Of a stretch of DNA of 64,000 bases, positions 61,941 through 64,000 are shown one piece after another (position 1 is the stretch's first letter; each line of letters starts with the position of its first letter). The DNA lies in the NCBI GenBank assembly GCA_036346205.1, contig JARFJB010001495.1, positions 1,651,001-1,715,000 on the forward strand, given 5' to 3'. The DNA is from Vesta saturnalis (Eukaryota; Arthropoda; Insecta; Coleoptera; Lampyridae). The notes under the pieces are model-generated. The model made no database searches. It was not told the origin of the DNA and saw only the letters and a program-made list of their open reading frames with translations. A program made the translations under genes and the position numbers.

Positions 61941-62016
61941 CATTATTAGAGTTGTCGGTTACGACTTGTAACTGTTGTTCAGTATATTTAAAGAACCTTT
62001 TTTTAGATCCTGACAT
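60191..62016 (-). pseudogene. Decayed pogo/Tigger-like transposase (HTH-psq, CENP-B, DDE_1), one intron
   Basis: Minus strand: MSGSKKRFFKYTEQQLQVVT, a TA microsatellite (61899-61940), KPYVPHSTLINKLKGRLS (HTH-psq), MVRWSIANAKKGFPVNKT and K-W-F-S-A-F then KRHPEISQRHAESIVGARSC (CENP-B region). The DDE_1 domain follows: RILNSDGSGFATN (first Asp), TLFTISADGHMIVYPYERVP, an intron 61177-61241 (GTAAGT...TTATAG) restoring DWIIG|RSKKGWMT, then LYLLAGHKFHLTYHLSKFC and THILQPADVSLF (third Asp). The second catalytic Asp, in the family's LDGH motif, is Ala. The tail is Gln/Glu/Lys-rich and ends SSEDEDEPLFNVSKKN at 60191. A stop and several frameshifts add to the damage. The long open stretch 61242-61610 shows relatively recent decay. 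Confidence 0.85.
61177..61241 (-). other. Intron of the pogo transposase
   Basis: GTAAGT at the donor and TTATAG at the acceptor. Removal joins codon halves to give glycine between DWII and RSKKGW, matching the family's continuous G-x-S-x-K-G-W block. Confidence 0.75.
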
Positions 62017-62207
62017 TTAAAAAAAATAGATCCAAAAGTTATTCACGTTATTGACCACAAAAACAGCCAGTAGTTGACCGCTACAATACTGGTGATCTAC
62101 TGGATTCACTTTAAAATACCGATTTATTTTCAATTAAAACTCTTGATATTTAAATATTCAAAATTATAAAACAGACAAGAATGTAAAACCTTTACGTTTG
62201 TTGAAAT

Positions 62208-62240
62208 ACCAGTAGTTGACCAAAGTGGTCAACTACTGGT
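62208..62240. promoter_or_regulatory. Perfect palindrome of the pogo end motif
   Basis: ACCAGTAGTTGACCA, three bases AAG, then its exact complement TGGTCAACTACTGGT. It consists of two end motifs in inverted orientation at the right terminus of the pogo element, likely a double transposase-binding site. Confidence 0.55.
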
Positions 62241-62574
62241 GATTCGAACGAACATTCTGATCTACTAGTTAACCACAAGATTTTTTAAAGCAAAAAAGTT
62301 TGTTTTGTTAAAACTAATATTAAAACTATGAAGTACATTCATCCAGCAACTAGTACATCAAATATTTCGTTAAGTCCAAGATATAAACAGTTTATTTAAA
62401 ATATTTAATAGTTTCCTACTCACCATGCTTATAATATAAACATCTGTTAAATGACAAATGCGCACTAAACTTTCTTACGGACCAAGAACTATTTTTATTC
62501 AGTACTTTTTCATCTGTGAATGGCGCCATCTATTAAATAGTTCTAGTAACCATTTAAAACCATCTACAGTAATT

Positions 62575-63932
62575 ATACTAAGTGACATAGAAAGAAGAAC
62601 ACCCAGTAATAATGAATATTTTTGGGAATATGTTTGTTTATGTTAACAAAAAAAGGGTCAATTTTTTAGCCATATTACTCTAGCGGTTTTTGCGTTAACC
62701 TCTTTCAAAAACATTTACGATCACGTAGGCTTAAAATTATTTATAACTACAGTTGTCTTTTAAGACGTGTAAAACACATTACAAAAAGCTTCTTTAATTG
62801 AATCACGGTGCCTCGAGTGCGAATACGCCAAAATTTTCGGCAGTTAAGCGAATTTGTTAGGGGTCGAATTGTGGACTTACGAGAGGCTGGTTTGTCTATG
62901 AGAGATATAGCCGATAGAACGCAACGGAGTTTAAACACTGTGGCAGTCTATGTTCGGGCATGGAACCAAGCGGGCCGTACACGAAGAAGAAGAGGTACAG
63001 GACGTCCTCGAAAAACCACAGAATCCGAAGATCGCCGTCTTAGAGCATTGGCTCTACGGGACCGCTTCTCGTCTACACGGGCGATTGCGGACCAGTGATT
63101 TTCAGAACCTAGAAGGGCGATTGGGATGCGAACTGTTTATCGCCGGGTAAGAACCTTTGGATTCTTAATACCCTCCCCATTTTGTGCTACCACTGACTCC
63201 TGGTCACCGACGTGATCATCTAGCGTGGTGTAGAGAACGGGCAAATTGGGACCAAGAATGGAATTCAATTGTCTTCAGTGATGAGTCCAGATTTTGTTGG
63301 GGAATGCATGCCGGTCGTGCAAGTGTGAGAATATGGCGTGGTGAAATACAAGATCCCCAATTTTCTGTGGAAAGGCATGTGCACCACATAATTGGAGTTA
63401 TGATATGGGGGGCTATTGCTATTGGAAGTAGGTCGCCTTTAGTCTTCATTAGAGGTAACATTACCGCTGTGCGCTACATGCAGGAGATCGTAGACCCCCA
63501 TATTATACCTTATCTTCAGACCATCACAACAGCACATTCCAACAAGACAACGCACGACCTCAGGTTGCTAGGGCTTCTTTGGCTAATTTTGAGGCGAGCA
63601 CGTCTGGGATATTATGGGAAGAAGATGATTCAATTTACCCCACCCCCCCCCCACAAACTCTAGTGGCTCTCCAGCGTGAGTTACAGATACCATGGGATGA
63701 GAGACCCCAGGAGGAAATCGATTACCTCATTAGAAGTATGCCCAGGCGTGTTAGTGTGTGGGTAAGACATCGTGGTGGCGCAACACATTATTAAGTTTTT
63801 TTGAAAAAGTTAAGTTTAATTTTTATCAAATTTTTATTGTTTACTAGTCTAACTCGAAAACACCTGTATACCAAAAATTGTTCAAATAAATTGATTATTA
63901 CTGGGCGTTCTTCTTTCTATGCCACTTAGTAT
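62575..63932 (+). mobile_element. Tc1-type transposon
   Basis: Left end ACTAAGTGACATAGAAAGAA (about 62577 on), continuing GAACACCCAGTAATAAT, is matched by the complement of 63890-63932 (ACTAAGTGGCATAGAAAGAA, then GAACGCCCAGTAATAAT). TA dinucleotides lie at both outer edges. Encloses one plus-strand transposase. About 1.36 kb, typical for Tc1. Confidence 0.85.
62808..63794 (+). pseudogene. Decayed Tc1-like transposase
   Basis: Starts MPRVRIRQNFRQLSEFVRGR, with paired helix-turn-helix DNA-binding region LREAGLSMRDIADRTQRSLN and the GRPRKTT motif between the two halves. After a stop (ADQ, then TGA) and a frameshift it continues PLTPGHRRDHLAWCRERANW, DQEWNSIVFSDESRFCW (first catalytic Asp), VHHIIGVMIWGAIA and, after a second shift, QQDNARPQVA (second Asp) to the end PQEEIDYLIRSMPRRVSVWV, stop at 63794. 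The block with the third catalytic residue (PDLSPIEHVWD in relatives) is deleted at about 63610-63650, where a run of C occurs. One of the youngest-looking coding remnants in the window. Confidence 0.9.
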
Positions 63933-64000
63933 ATATAGTGGCTTCTATATATCAAGGCATTAAAACGGAGATCTCGATAGATAGTTAGGCAACACATCAA
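63933..64000. other. Window end, no feature
   Basis: 68 bp of flanking sequence without recognisable features. Confidence 0.5.

Larger units (their letters stand above)
59592..62239 (-). mobile_element. pogo-type transposon
   Basis: CCAATAGTTGACCACTT at the left end matches the complement of the right end (CCAGTAGTTGACCACTT from 62239 inward) at 16 of 17 bases. The core GTAGTTGACC recurs inside both ends (near 59810, 62071 and 62211), as expected of transposase binding sites. Length is 2,648 bp with one minus-strand transposase. No TA duplication is evident at these limits, so the outermost bases are uncertain. Confidence 0.7.

Overview
This is eukaryotic nuclear DNA, most likely from an arthropod and probably an insect. 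It is strongly AT-rich. It has short GT-AG introns of about 50-65 bp. Its transposon mix is typical of insect genomes: mariner/IS630 elements with long inverted repeats, Tc1, pogo, piggyBac, hAT of the ZMYM1 type, Crypton, Penelope-like elements and a Jockey-like LINE. I found no host protein-coding gene and no bacterial or organellar signature. The window looks like a repeat-dense intergenic or heterochromatic stretch in which nearly every recognisable coding sequence is a decayed transposon gene. The species cannot be named from this sequence.

Layout. 1-8.1 kb: a long-inverted-repeat IS630/mariner element, a small Penelope-type inverted repeat with a hammerhead-like motif, then a mariner element (2995-8060) with a second mariner (4630-7943, about 0.8-kb inverted repeats) inserted in it. 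9.9-13.6 kb: a hAT element with a decayed ZMYM1-like transposase, interrupted by a tRNA-like repeat. 15-16.5 kb: microsatellite and degenerate tandem repeats. 17.8-18.8 kb: a Crypton tyrosine-recombinase relic. 20.7-22.1 kb: another mariner relic. 25.7-28.1 kb: a palindrome with outward-facing hammerhead-like motifs and a 1,086-bp solo LTR in one arm. 30.4-31.3 kb: the 3' end of a Penelope-like element. 31.8-37.4 kb: a 5.5-kb palindrome carrying tRNA-derived SINE-like sequence. 37.7-38.7 kb: a tRNA-palindrome element and a Penelope fragment. 39.7-41.1 kb: an intron-bearing DDE transposase gene relic. 41.5-42.8 kb: a G+C-richer LINE ORF1. 43.1-43.6 kb: a mariner deletion derivative. 44.4-49.6 kb: two Penelope elements head to head, one split by a tRNA palindrome and one by a piggyBac. 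49.8-52.5 kb: a second piggyBac. 54-55.7 kb: a tRNA half-element and a foldback MITE. 56.8-58 kb: a 197-bp tandem repeat and an 8-bp minisatellite. 59.6-62.2 kb: a pogo element. 62.6-63.9 kb: a Tc1 element.

The elements form several nests whose order of insertion can be read. Three insertions come with internal proof: the solo LTR (the opposite palindrome arm keeps the empty site), piggyBac 1 (removing it with one TTAA rejoins the Penelope reading frame) and the tRNA-like repeat in hAT (7-bp duplication). The most unusual item is a family of palindromic elements built from two divergent 74-nt tRNA-like cloverleaves. Four copies are present, and I do not recognise the family as a described class.
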